Assembly (NCBI GenBank): GCA_021437785.1
Contig: JAILYB010000160.1
Location: 558,001-622,000, forward strand
Length of the DNA: 64,000 bases
Source: Rhodomyrtus psidioides
Lineage: Eukaryota; Streptophyta; Magnoliopsida; Myrtales; Myrtaceae
Direction: 5' to 3'
Of the stretch, positions 7,808 through 18,295 are shown in pieces. The position numbers were made by a program, and so were the translations under genes. Every line of letters begins with the position of its first letter. The stretch's first letter is position 1. The notes under the pieces are model-generated. The model was not told the DNA's origin. It ran no database searches and saw only the letters and a program-made list of their open reading frames with translations.

Positions 7808-10660
7808 TGTCGCGACCCTCTCGAGGTTCGCCGTGGGCTCTCGAGGGCTAATGGGCCGTCCAGTCCGGTCAGACGCGGGCCTCTCCCAAGGCCCGTTACC
7901 AAAATCGCAACGGAGGTATACGTAGTCGACCTTCAGTGTGGTCTAGTGACATGTGTTAAGTGTGCATGCCATGGAGTCGCCACCAATCATTTTTTGGAGG
8001 GTATGATTGGACCACCCTATTGAATAGTCGGGAGTTTCTATTCAATTCTGCGATAACCAGAGAAATGGGTTCGGGGACTTAGTTACGCCAACTGTCAGAG
8101 TTGACGCCCTTTCGGTACCTAAATTGACTGAATTTTCTGACCTAAGATTTCATGCAGATGAGTGGAATATGAATCCTAAATCTAGGAATTCATGCAAATA
8201 GGAATGACTATCCTGGCAATCACAATCAATAATAAAAGGCGCAAATCAATGAATCCAAGTATGCAAAGTAAACACATCAAATCAACATGACACTCATAAG
8301 AAGGCTCTATTAACCTAAATAAGTATCAATCAAGCTTAGGAATGATTTAGACATGATTTTACCCATAAGGGGTAAAGTCGTAATTTTGAGACAAAAGGGA
8401 CGATTTGCCCAAAAAGGCAAAATCATCATTTCGGAATGAATTCGGAGTAAAACGATGTCAAAAATAGGTTTGGTCACTCAATTGACCCATTTCCTATTTT
8501 TTTTTGCAATTTTCATGATTTTTTGGAATTTTAGAAACCGATTTACCATTCGAAGGGTAAAATCGTCATTTTCTAAAAATGAGAATGAAATGTGGAAATC
8601 CTAGACATAAGGTTTAGCCACCTATCTGGCTCATCGCCAAATTCTAAGCAATTTCCACAATTCATCGGAATATCAAAGACGATTTACCCTTTGAGGGGTA
8701 AAATCGTCGTTTTGGATTAAATGGGAGAAAATCCTAAAAAAACGACAACCAATCAATTTCTTTTGATCATTTTCAGCCTTGGGAATTTTCTAGAATTTTT
8801 TTAGTAATTTTCTGCAATTCTTCTCAATTTTTTTGTTTTTCTTTAATTTTTCCATTTTTTTGGCATTTTCTGATTTATTAATATTTTTTTTTATATTTTC
8901 AGAAAATATTTTAACAAAAAGCATATCATTGGCAATAGACAACACTCAACCAGATAAATAAGCTAACTACTGAACTGAGATAAATACATGCAAACCAAAT
9001 CTATAATGGCGACATTTTAGAAAAATAACCCTAATACACGGATCGGGTACGTAAAACATACCGGATTGGACACCGGCCTTCAATCGCCCAGCCCCAGCCT
9101 GCGACCATCCCCATGCCCATTACCGTTAAATTCGCGAGTCGGGGTTGGCGACGGTCCTCGGTAAATCCTTCGGCACGAACCTGGATGCGAGCTTTGCACT
9201 TTTCCTTTTCGAACTCGAATGAAGATTGCACGCCAAGTTCGATTTTCACGCAAAACTAGCACTTTTCGGAACCCGATTTGCTAGAGATCCATCCCAAACG
9301 ATCTTTTTCCCAAGCTAGTTTCCAACACGTACAGAATTTGGAAATTTCGTAAAAAATTGCACCTTTTCCCATGATTCGAGCTCCGAATTGCAAAAGACCA
9401 TGAAGGCTTCGAAGTGGTCGGCGCATTTAGGTGTCAACAGGATTTTGATTCCTAAACCTCAAAAGCTTCGAACACCAAATAGCAAGTGCGTTAGTCATCA
9501 AAATTTAAAACAACCCGAAGCTAGATCAGCCTTACGCAGAGCCGAACAGCAGCTCAGCAATCGGCAAGGCAGTGAGTGTTTTCGCATGGCTCCAAGCTGG
9601 TTGACGAGGCTGGATGTCGGTGAAGCAGGGATGGCGGATTGGATCAATGAATCAAATCTGATCCGAAGAAATTTCAGATTTTTCGTCTCTTGTTCGGATC
9701 CGACGGGGCTTGCGAATGAGAGTCATCTCCACTAAGCAATTGTGGTGAATAGCTTAGTGGAGATGTCAGAAACCTTTGGCTTTGAACATGATAATCAATG
9801 TAGGACTAGCCTCATGCCAACCTGTAAGAACAGCACGACAAAGAATAGATAAATAAAATAGAAGAATGAGGGAGTGGGAATGGAAAGACTCATCTATGTT
9901 GTGAGAACTCTAGAATTCTGAATGCGAATTCCCCTGTGATCGTGCAGCTCTCGTCCTCCAAAAGCTATGTGCTGAGTTTTTTTTGGGGAAGATAGACCAA
10001 TCTGCACTCAAGTCCACTTTGAGCACGTTGATATTGCAGTAATGATTTTCCGTTCGTGGATGCCTCTAGTGGATCCAAGTTATCAATTGGATCTGTCAAT
10101 GAAACCTCACTGCACTCGACCTCAACTGTGCGATGAACTCCTGCAATTAAAAAATGGGGGAGTCCTGTGGTGAGGGAGTGGCCATGTCAACACTGGAGGA
10201 GCTGGTGCCCTTTTTTTGTGAAAAGAGCCTCGCCAAAAAAATGAAAAAGGAAGGAGAAGGCAGGGATGGGGTGTTTCGCGCGGGCTCCCCTTCCTTTTTT
10301 TTGTTTAATCTTTCTTTTCTCTATCGTGGAGGACAAACACCTGCTGTCCTCTACTTATTCCAAGTCTTCTTTTCTTTTTTTATCCCCCCATCCCCATAAA
10401 ATAATTTGTCACATTATCTCGGTAGTACCTACCAATTCGATGATCCCGAACTCATGACAACATGTCGACAACGACCATGTACTGCCAAAGTCAATTTAAA
10501 GGAAGATCAAGGAGAAAGTTGACGGGATTTCTTTGGGAACTGCCAGGGGCTGAGTTTGTCCGAGCATTTTTTTTATTTTTTATTTTTTATTTTTATAGAT
10601 TTTCAATGAATTGTTTTCGAACATAAACTAGAAAAGACTGATCAAAATCAGGTGTCAACA
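7808..10660 (-). repeat. Unit 1 3' LTR (2,853 bp)
   Basis: In + orientation it starts TGTCGCGACC and ends CAGGTGTCAACA. Its first ~470 bp and last ~60 bp match the shorter LTRs of unit 2, while the middle ~2.3 kb is specific to this subfamily. Open frames inside it (7658-8023, 9031-9249, 9388-9735, 10154-10399) recur in the other LTR only because the two LTRs are near-identical. I do not regard them as genes. Confidence 0.88.
9724..9765. repeat. Perfect 14 bp inverted repeat in the unit 1 LTR
   Basis: CATCTCCACTAAGC (9724-9737) and GCTTAGTGGAGATG (9752-9765) flank a 14-nt loop. The same hairpin is at 24633-24674 in the 5' LTR. Confidence 0.75.
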
Positions 10661-10677
10661 GCTGCCCCTCTTTGAGA
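10661..10677 (-). other. Polypurine tract of unit 1
   Basis: The minus strand reads TCTCAAAGAGGGGCAGC directly against the 3' LTR start TGTTGACACC. The same tract adjoins the unit 2 LTR at 38438-38455. Confidence 0.78.
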
Positions 10678-11084
10678 GTAAGCTCGTCAGAGGTTGCTTT
10701 CAAAGACAAAATGATACCTGAATCTTGACTGACTTGATTGGGGAAAAGGAATGCTATGATATTGGATTCTTAAACCTTTTGATGAAAACTCAAATTAATC
10801 CATGGTTTACTCTTGCAATTCGAACATGGGCCGGATTGAGAGAGGTTTACCTGAAGCCCACCTGTCAGATGATACCGGTTGCGACGACTTTCAAGAAGAT
10901 AGACTCGTTCATAATATCCTAGGGAGATTAAGCTCTGACCTGTATGGTAGGTCATACCATGATGGGATTCCTAACTGGTAGGAACCAAAGGAAGGTGCAT
11001 CCCACGCTTGGGGATTTGCCAAGGATTTTGATCCGTATGGTGGATCGGACCATTGAGTTGACCATTTAAGTGATTTTCGCTATT

Positions 11085-11670
11085 GGATTGACCCTTCAGG
11101 CGGTTTCTACCTTTGATTGACCCTTCAGGCGGTTTCTACCATTGTGTTGACCCTTCAAGCGGTTTCTACCTTGGTTTGACCCTTCAGGCGGTTTCTACCT
11201 TGAGTTGACCCTTCAGGCGGTTTCTACCTTGGTTTGACCCTTCAGGCGGTTTCTACCTTTGTTTTGACCCTTCGGGCGGTTTCTACCTTAAGATGACCCT
11301 TCAGGCGGTATCTACCTTGGTTTGACCCTTCAGGCGGTTTCTACCTTGAGTTGACCCTTCAGGCGGTTTCTACCTTGGTTTGACCCTTCAGGCGGTTTCT
11401 ACCTTTGTTTTGACCCTTCGGGCGGTTTCTACCTTAAGATGACCCTTCAGGCGGTATCTACCTTGGTTTGACCCTTCAGGCGGTTTCTACCTTGGTTTGA
11501 CCCTTCAGGCGGTTTCTACCTTTGTTTTGACTCTTCGGGGGGTTTCTACCTTAAGATGACCCTTCAGGCGGTATCTACCTTGGTTTGACCCTTCAGGCGG
11601 TTTCTACCTTTGTTTTGACCCTTCGGGCGGTTTCTACCTTAAGATGACCCTTCAGGCGGTATCTACCTTC
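11085..11670. repeat. Tandem array, about 20 copies of a 24-27 bp repeat
   Basis: The core TTCAGGCGGTTTCTACC recurs about 20 times, joined by variable TTGACCC-containing linkers. Higher-order blocks alternate the linkers TTGGTT, TTTGTTTT and TTAAGA. Unit 2 has a homologous 11-copy array (38956-39280), so it is an old part of the element. There is no open frame through it on either strand. Confidence 0.9.
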
Positions 11671-11675
11671 AATTT

Positions 11676-11890
11676 GCTTTGAAAAGGGGTCTCATGACGA
11701 GGGTTCTCCATGTCCGATGAGACTGCCTAATTTTTAAAAAGGGGTCTCATGACGAGGGTTCTCCACGTCTGATGAGACTGCTTGATTTTTGAAAATGGGT
11801 CCTGGGACGAGGGTTCTCCACGTCTGCTGGAACTGTTCGATATTTTGAAAATGGGTCCTGGGACGAGGGTTCTCCACGTCTGATAGGACT
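11676..11890. repeat. Four tandem copies of a ~65 bp repeat
   Basis: The core GACGAGGGTTCTCCACGTCTG occurs in four spaced copies (first copy diverged), each preceded by AAAAGGGGTCTCATG or AAAATGGGTCCTGG. Confidence 0.8.
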
Positions 11891-14707
11891 TTTTCTTTTA
11901 AAAGGGTTTTTTTTCTTTTTTTTTTGGTCAGAGATCCCGAAGTTTGTCGGGAATTCAGTTTTTGAAGCAGTGAAAGATTCTATCTTGACAAATCTTCACT
12001 TGAGTCTGTTGAGGCGACATTCTAGGAGCTGGGTTCTCCAGGTATCTTGCAGAAGTTTGAGCCTGAAAGATTCTTCTTCACCAAGAAAACGTTAGTAATC
12101 TTTGGGAAGACCACGGCTGTCCATTTGACAAAACCGTATGATTTAAGTTTTAATCATGAAATGTGCATTTTGACGCTGGAGGTTATCCAAAGCATTCTTG
12201 CAACAAGCAAATGTGATCACAAATTACTTGCATGGAAAATCTGGATCAATAGTTTGAAAATTCCAAAACGAGTCTGTTCAAAACATCAATTGGAATATTT
12301 CTCGACAAGGAGGTCTTCTCACCTGTTTTGCGATAGTGGTTTTTTATAGGGGATGCACTCAATTCTCTACTAACCTGTGCCTAGGTTTTAGGCTCATTCG
12401 CAGCGCATACATTTTGATCGGTCGGGAGGTCTTCCACAGGACCGTAATGTTGGGCTTGGATATTGGTTTTCAAAGGGGGACCCACTTCGGAGTCGAGGCC
12501 ATTGTATGAAAGTCTTCACCATCTGCTCCGGGTTTACAAGTCAAGAACCCTGCAAAATGAGAAAGAAATAGTCTTGCTCGTACTTCTTCGAGCTAAGCAA
12601 TATGTTAACCCAAGTGTCTTAGTTAGAGAAGACTGTTTCAGGGTTGTAACATTGGTAGGATTGGGGACCGAAAAAGGCTTGTTTTTGGCCCAGAAATTAC
12701 AAAGGGTTTGGTATTGGTGATCATTGCAAATTTACCACCTGCCCTTTTTCTCTCTGCACCTTCAGTTTTTGGGATGCGCAACCGATTTTGAGGTGTGCAC
12801 CAGCTCTTCAGAAAGCGTTTCGTCGTATTAAGAGACTGATGACTCTGTCTGCGTCTCTGCTCCACGCTTGACACCATTTGGGGAGTAGTCTTTTTGATCT
12901 GATTCCTTTAGGGATTTCCTCTTTTCCCATCCGGCTTCATTGCGGATCAATCAAACAACTTACACGAGTATCGGCCTTGCTTTTACCAGGCACTTTGCTT
13001 TTTCTCGATGCCGTGGATTTTTCTCATTCATTTTTGAAATCCCACTTTTTCTCATCTTCATGGGATCGCGTTAGACCTATGATCAAAGGTCTAACAAGGT
13101 TAAACATTAACTTAGGAATTTTTTTTGCAAACCCTAAGTCTTGAACTCCTTCGTTTCTGAAGTGATGCTGCATCCGTCTTGGAATGTGCAATGATCACCA
13201 ACGGGTTTATGAAATGATTCTGCAGGCTCAACTTGGCTATGCAAAGGATTCGGTGTGTGGGATAGAGAAATGAATGCTTCTCATCATCCTATGGCACTTG
13301 GATTACCATATAAACAACACACAAAGATTAATGTTAGTCCGAGCAAGAAAATTTCTAACCATTTTCTCCTGATGCTGCTGGACTCACCTCCATTTTGCCC
13401 CGATGTGGGGTGGTTCTTGACAGGGTTAAGAATGAAAACCGCCGTTCAAAGGGGTTATCAACGGTCACCTGTAGTGTTTGGGGGATATGAAACGAATGCC
13501 TCCGTCGTCCCAACCCATGTAATCGCTGCGAATGGTCCCTACTTCCGTAGGTCCAGATTTTACTATCTGATCCACTCCACTTCTCTCTCAAGTGTGTATA
13601 AGACGTGTTTGGATTAGGCTTTGCCTCTCGTCTTTTGAGAAAACGTCCTTTTGAAAGTTTTGAACAATTTTTTATTGGAAAAATCTCTTTCATTTTCTCC
13701 ATGAATTTTACCCGTCAAAGGGGATTTAATGATGTCCCATGCATGTTCTTATTCATGTTCAGACAACCTCCTGTTTCAAAACATGAATGCCAATGAAATT
13801 TGAATTCTATGTCTTTTCTAGACATTAGATTCTGAAAACTTTTCTTTTCTTCTCTTCTCTATTTTTTATTCAACATCTTCAAGGGATTTGGGAGAGGAAT
13901 ACTTACCTGTCCCTCGCGGCTGGAGATCCCTGAAAATGCGGAAGAAACATGTTATTGTACGTTCACGAATTTTTCAAAAAATTAGAACGATACCATTTAC
14001 CCTTGGTCATGTATTCTAACGGGTAATACATGGGATGTGAAAACCTGTTCGTTTGTAAGGCGATTCCCCTGTCAAGGATAAATAACGAGTATCAATTCAT
14101 ATTCTCAAATTCAAGACAAATTGGAACGATACAACTTTACTCTTGGTTCACATCCCGTTCTGATATTGCGTATTGATATGAACAACATCTATCAAATCCG
14201 CCTATCCATTCTTGGAGTGTTTGCAACATCAATGGTTCATCTGCCCCCAGTTAGGCGACGTCTGTTCTGTTATTCGAACAAATGGCTCCTTGAGTGATTT
14301 ATCCACGTTTATCACCTGAGAAGGGAAAGAAAGGAGACATTACTTCGGTATTCGATTGAAGATCGTTTAGGAACGATACATCGTTTTACCAAATAGGTGG
14401 CTTCGCGGCCAAACGTATTTCGTATTGAAGGGGTAGATCCCATTATACTCCGCGGGTGATAGTCATTGTTCGGGGAACTTGCTCCACGGATTAAGCGATT
14501 AATCCACGGCCCTCGGCTTGAAGATGCTCAAAGGGTGATGTTGACACTCACGCGCAATTAGTTCTAGACATTAATGAAAGATGTTCCCGTGGGAACCTTA
14601 CAGTGCGATCAACGACATATTCAATAGGAGTGTTCCACCTCTTTCGTCTAAGCATTTTTCATCGAGTAACCATGCCTTGCATCAGACGTTTGGTCACCTG
14701 CCTTGCG
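11891..14707 (-). other. Unit 1 region downstream of HD-GARP-A: no gene, splice-like signals
   Basis: It is homologous to 39290-42788 of unit 2 over most of its length. I see no credible ORF. The minus strand has splice-like motifs conserved in unit 2: a pyrimidine-rich CTTTCTTTCCCTTCTCAG ending at 14316, a TATTTATCCTTGACAG acceptor near 14074, and a 23-nt segment (13907-13929) between TTTTCAG and GTAAGTATT. A GTATCGTTCC motif follows donor-like sites at about 14362, 14131 and 13981. Confidence 0.4.
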
Positions 14708-16408
14708 TCACCACTGCGATGGCCCTCCGGCTCCAAATTGATCGAGCCAAAGATTGAACTCATCGCCAAGGAAATTGCTCGGGTCTTCGAGCCATTGATG
14801 CTCAAGTTGGGTATCAACAATTGTTGGGGGCAGATTTCCTTCATCGCCTTCATTGTGAGGAACTGGAGTCTTTGAGCTGGAACCTTCATCATTGCCCTGT
14901 TGGGGTCGAGACATACATTCCTGAAGAGTATTGATCCAAGTGTCCAGCTCTTCCTCAAGGAAATCGCCTGTTCTTTCTAGCCCTTGGTGCCCAGATTGGC
15001 TGTCGTCGACTGCAAGCGAGGGATTCCTCTCTTTGCTCTCGCCGTGAGCAACTTGACCCCTCGAATTGGAACTTCCTCCAATGACCGGCAGGTTTATATG
15101 TGCACTCTCTACCAATGCCAGATCCGCTTCAGGGACAGCATTAATGACTGATTCGCGCTCAAACTGAGGAATCTCTATGTGCTGGAACTGTGGCATATAC
15201 TCCTGAGGAGTATTGAGATAGCTCGGCGGAGCATTCTGATTTGGGTTAGAGGAGTCGCTGACACGACTGCTAGTCCCGTCATTGCTGAAACACGGTTGAG
15301 TGCTCCTGGCTCTCCAATCATCATGGTTGTAACTCTGCCCAGCACTTGAGCTCCAACTGGCTTTATGATGGTTTAACGCTATCCTTCCATCCCTTAGCAA
15401 TCTCCTATAGTACTTGAGGTGAGACTCAACGTTAATTCTAGAGAGCCCCGGCACATTCATAATCTCGAGTATGCGTAGTGGGCTAGCCGAATCAACTCCC
15501 AGCTCTCGAATTGCATCAACAAATTTGGTGTGAAGTTCATAGGTCCAGTAAAACCTTGTTCTCTTATCACCCAAAATATCGTCAATACTTCGGTAGCTAT
15601 TCTCTACGGGATCTAGTCGTTTCAAAAGTTGTCCAGGGAGGGACTCACCAACTTTGGATTGGCTGGCTGCGACAGCGAGTTCGTCATTGAGAGAATTCCC
15701 CCTGTGATGATTCATATCCCATTTCTCAGAGGATGTTGGTGTTGATCCTATGGTGTTGACTTGCTCATGCAGATCTCCGGCGGTATCTGGCTGTGTTGGA
15801 AAATGCTGTGGAGAATACGGTAACAGCTGAGCGTTATTCGTCAACAGGGATGGTTCATCGAGGAACACCTCGCTGAGGACAACAGGATTACCACAATTAA
15901 GGCAGGTGGCCTTGGTCAGAGCTTCCTTATATCTCGCGCTTTCAGCTTGAAGCTTCTCATTCTCCTCCTTCAGGACCAGTAACTCATGGTCTGCGTATTG
16001 CTATTTCACCCGGGTTCGTTTGTTGGCGAACCAAAACTTGACCTTCGAAAGCTCCAATCCTATCTTTCGGCTCAACTCCATTTTCTGTTGTCTGCTTGGA
16101 GTGGGGCATTCATTGAAGAAAGCTTCGAGCTCTCGGATTTGGCCTGGAGTGTGGCGTTGTAGTTGCTTCCTTTTCCGACTCCGGTCATCATTGTATACTC
16201 CTTCTTCGTAGCTGAAACCTAGAATTTCATCGCTGGAGGAGTCAGTCTCTATGGCCTTCGGGCAGGATTCAGCTCCAGGATCTTCAAAGTCTCCCAGCAG
16301 TTCGTGCTCAGAAATGTCCAGGTCGGGCGTTTCTAGCAGATGGGAATAACTTTTAAACATGATGGATCGGGGTATCTCGGGCTGATCTAGTTCACTCAGC
16401 TTTCTCAA
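14708..16408 (-). pseudogene. HD-GARP transcription factor copy A (one in-frame stop)
   Basis: A single 567-codon frame broken only by TAG at 16001-16003, just after the homeodomain. The N-terminal part has a SRKRK entry and a homeodomain (about residues 77-135) whose recognition helix reads KFWFANKRTR. After the stop come a zipper-like heptad segment (LKEENEKLQAESARY) and CLNCGN, as in HD-ZIP IV proteins. A GARP domain follows at 15568-15404 (ELHTKFVDAIRELG, then VESHLKYYRR), and no START domain. The acidic C-terminal module ending in an FL-E-W-aromatic motif is duplicated (15079-14912 and 14887-14735). The start could be 16408 or the internal ATG (MFKSY) shared with copy C. A solo LTR sits 54 bp upstream of the ATG. 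Confidence 0.85.
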
Positions 16409-16461
16409 TTCGCTCTTACGTGTTTGCTCACTCTAGAAATTTTCTCAAGTGATTGTGCGTG

Positions 16462-17630
16462 TGTTGACACCTGATTTTTGATCAGTCTTTCATAGTTTAT
16501 TTTTAAAAAATTCATAAAAAATCTATAAAAAGTTAAAAAAATAAAAAAATCATCTTTGGTAGCCTTGACCAAGCTAAAGGAACCATTTTTGATAAAAAAA
16601 TAATTTTTCATATTTTTAAATATTTTTTAATATTTTCCAAAAATAGAAAAATACATGAAAAATGAAGAAAAATAGCGTTCGATGTCGTAAAAATATAGAA
16701 AAATAGTCAATATTTTTATTTTAATTTCTTTTACATTTTGAACTCATAAATAGTCAAAATTCAAGTTCAATTGCATGTGTTTCTTCACGACGCATAGAGT
16801 TGAATTTGGCAAAAAAATGTCATTCGAGTATTTTAATTTGTAAATTTCTACATCTTTTTTAGTCTTGACGTCCAATTAGATTGACCACCATCTACAATAA
16901 ATGCCCCTTGCTGAATATTTTCGTTTTTGTTTCACATGATTTCATGGTGTAAAACGCCGAGTGGATCCCCAAATATAATCGGGTCGGCATGAGCTCGATA
17001 GCTCGTCCAAGACCAAATCAGGGCACGGCGAACCCCATGTGAGTACTCTCGAACTCCTTCGATGCTTCCTAATGCTTTTATTAGGTTAGATCGTGTGTAG
17101 AATGGCTAGGACAGCTAAATCATTCTTGAGCTGTGATTGATAAATAGGACCTTATTAGAAATGCCATGTGATTTATTTGCATATCTAGATTCCTTGAGTT
17201 GGGCATTTTATTACTGATTGTGATTGCTAGGATAATCACTCTTATCTACATGAATTTCTAGATTTATGGTTCATACCTTACTCATCCGCATGAATCTCAG
17301 GCTAGAAAATTCAGTCAACTTAGGTACCGAAAGGGCGTCAACTCTGACAGTTGGTGTAACTAAGTCCCCGAAACCATTTCTCTGGTTCTCGCAGAATTGA
17401 ATAGAAACTCCCAACTATTCGATTGGGTGGTCCAATCATACCCTAAAAAAATGATTGGTGGCGACTCCATGACATGCACACTTAGCACATGTCACTAGAC
17501 CACACTGAAAGTCGATCACGCATACCTCCGTTGCGATTTGGGTAATGGGCCTTGGGAGAGGCCCGCGTCCGACCAGACAGGACGGCCCATTAGCCCTCGA
17601 GAGCCCGACAACCTCAAGAGGGTCGCGACA
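16462..17630 (+). mobile_element. Solo LTR of the unit 2 subfamily, opposite orientation
   Basis: 1,169 bp from TGTTGACACC to GGTCGCGACA, flanked by a perfect 5 bp duplication GCGTG (16457-16461, 17631-17635). It matches the 1.17 kb LTRs of unit 2, not the 2.87 kb LTRs of the element it lies in. It sits between HD-GARP-A and its upstream region: the sequence at 17636 onward aligns with what lies directly upstream of copy C (about 44465-44560). Confidence 0.92.
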
Positions 17631-17635
17631 GCGTG

Positions 17636-18295
17636 TCCTGGAACCATCCTTCAGGTTGCATATGAAGACCAGCAAGCAAGCGCTTCTCCCGAGATCCTGC
17701 AATTACTCATCGTCTGTATTCCCCTTTCTTTTTCCTCGTGATAGGATCACAAACTCTCTTGCATTGATTCGGTTTCATCGAGTAATGCGCTCGTCCCCTA
17801 GTTCAGTCTTCAAAGTGGTGGGTCTACAATCTTTCGGCGCCTTTTATGATTTGCTAGGCCCGAGAACGTGGGGAGCAGCGGTGGACCCGCAATTAATGAC
17901 TCCGTTTAATTCATTTAGCTCCATGGGAATTAACGCCATGATCTTCTCTCAACCCCTTTTCATCGTTCAAACGAAAGTGGCATTTTCCCTGTGCATGCTG
18001 TTACTCTTCATTTCAGCATCCCGGGCGCTTGGTGAGGAATGAGTTCGTGGCCACTCAAAATTTTAAAGACTGTCTCTGGTTTCAGACTTAATCTAACAAG
18101 GGATCATCACAACTGAGCATGACGATGTTCGTCGATAGCGTTGGTTTTCATACATAATTAACTATAGTCATTAAAGAAAAATGTTCCCATAGGAACTTTA
18201 CAATGGATAAAAAGAGTGATCCACTCGTGAACATGCTCTTCTTTCCATGGGTGATCGTAGCGACCAACCCATCGTGCCCCGAGTCAGGTGCTAGA
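17636..18295. other. Intergenic region between HD-GARP-A and HD-GARP-B
   Basis: The part next to the solo LTR is displaced upstream sequence of copy A. The rest is the 3' flank of copy B. The 165-residue + frame over 17545-18042 straddles the solo LTR edge and is rejected. Confidence 0.5.

Noticed and set aside
7658..8023. LTR-borne frame containing GLSRANGPS, repeated at 22644, 37237, 47604 and antisense at 17436
   Set aside because: It recurs only because LTRs recur, and its start depends on whatever flanks the LTR. No domain is present.
9388..9735. 115-residue frame identical in both unit 1 LTRs (also 24297-24644)
   Set aside because: Identity is explained by near-identical LTRs. It has no homologue in unit 2 LTRs and no codon signature.
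11085..11670. Possible CRISPR-like array
   Set aside because: A plant genome with 24-27 bp repeats and short, related linkers; an ordinary tandem repeat inside an LTR element.
13255..13702. Overlapping 120- and 115-residue frames on opposite strands
   Set aside because: The homologous unit 2 region does not keep either frame.
17545..18042. 165-residue + frame
   Set aside because: It spans the edge of the solo LTR and its target duplication, so it did not exist before that insertion.
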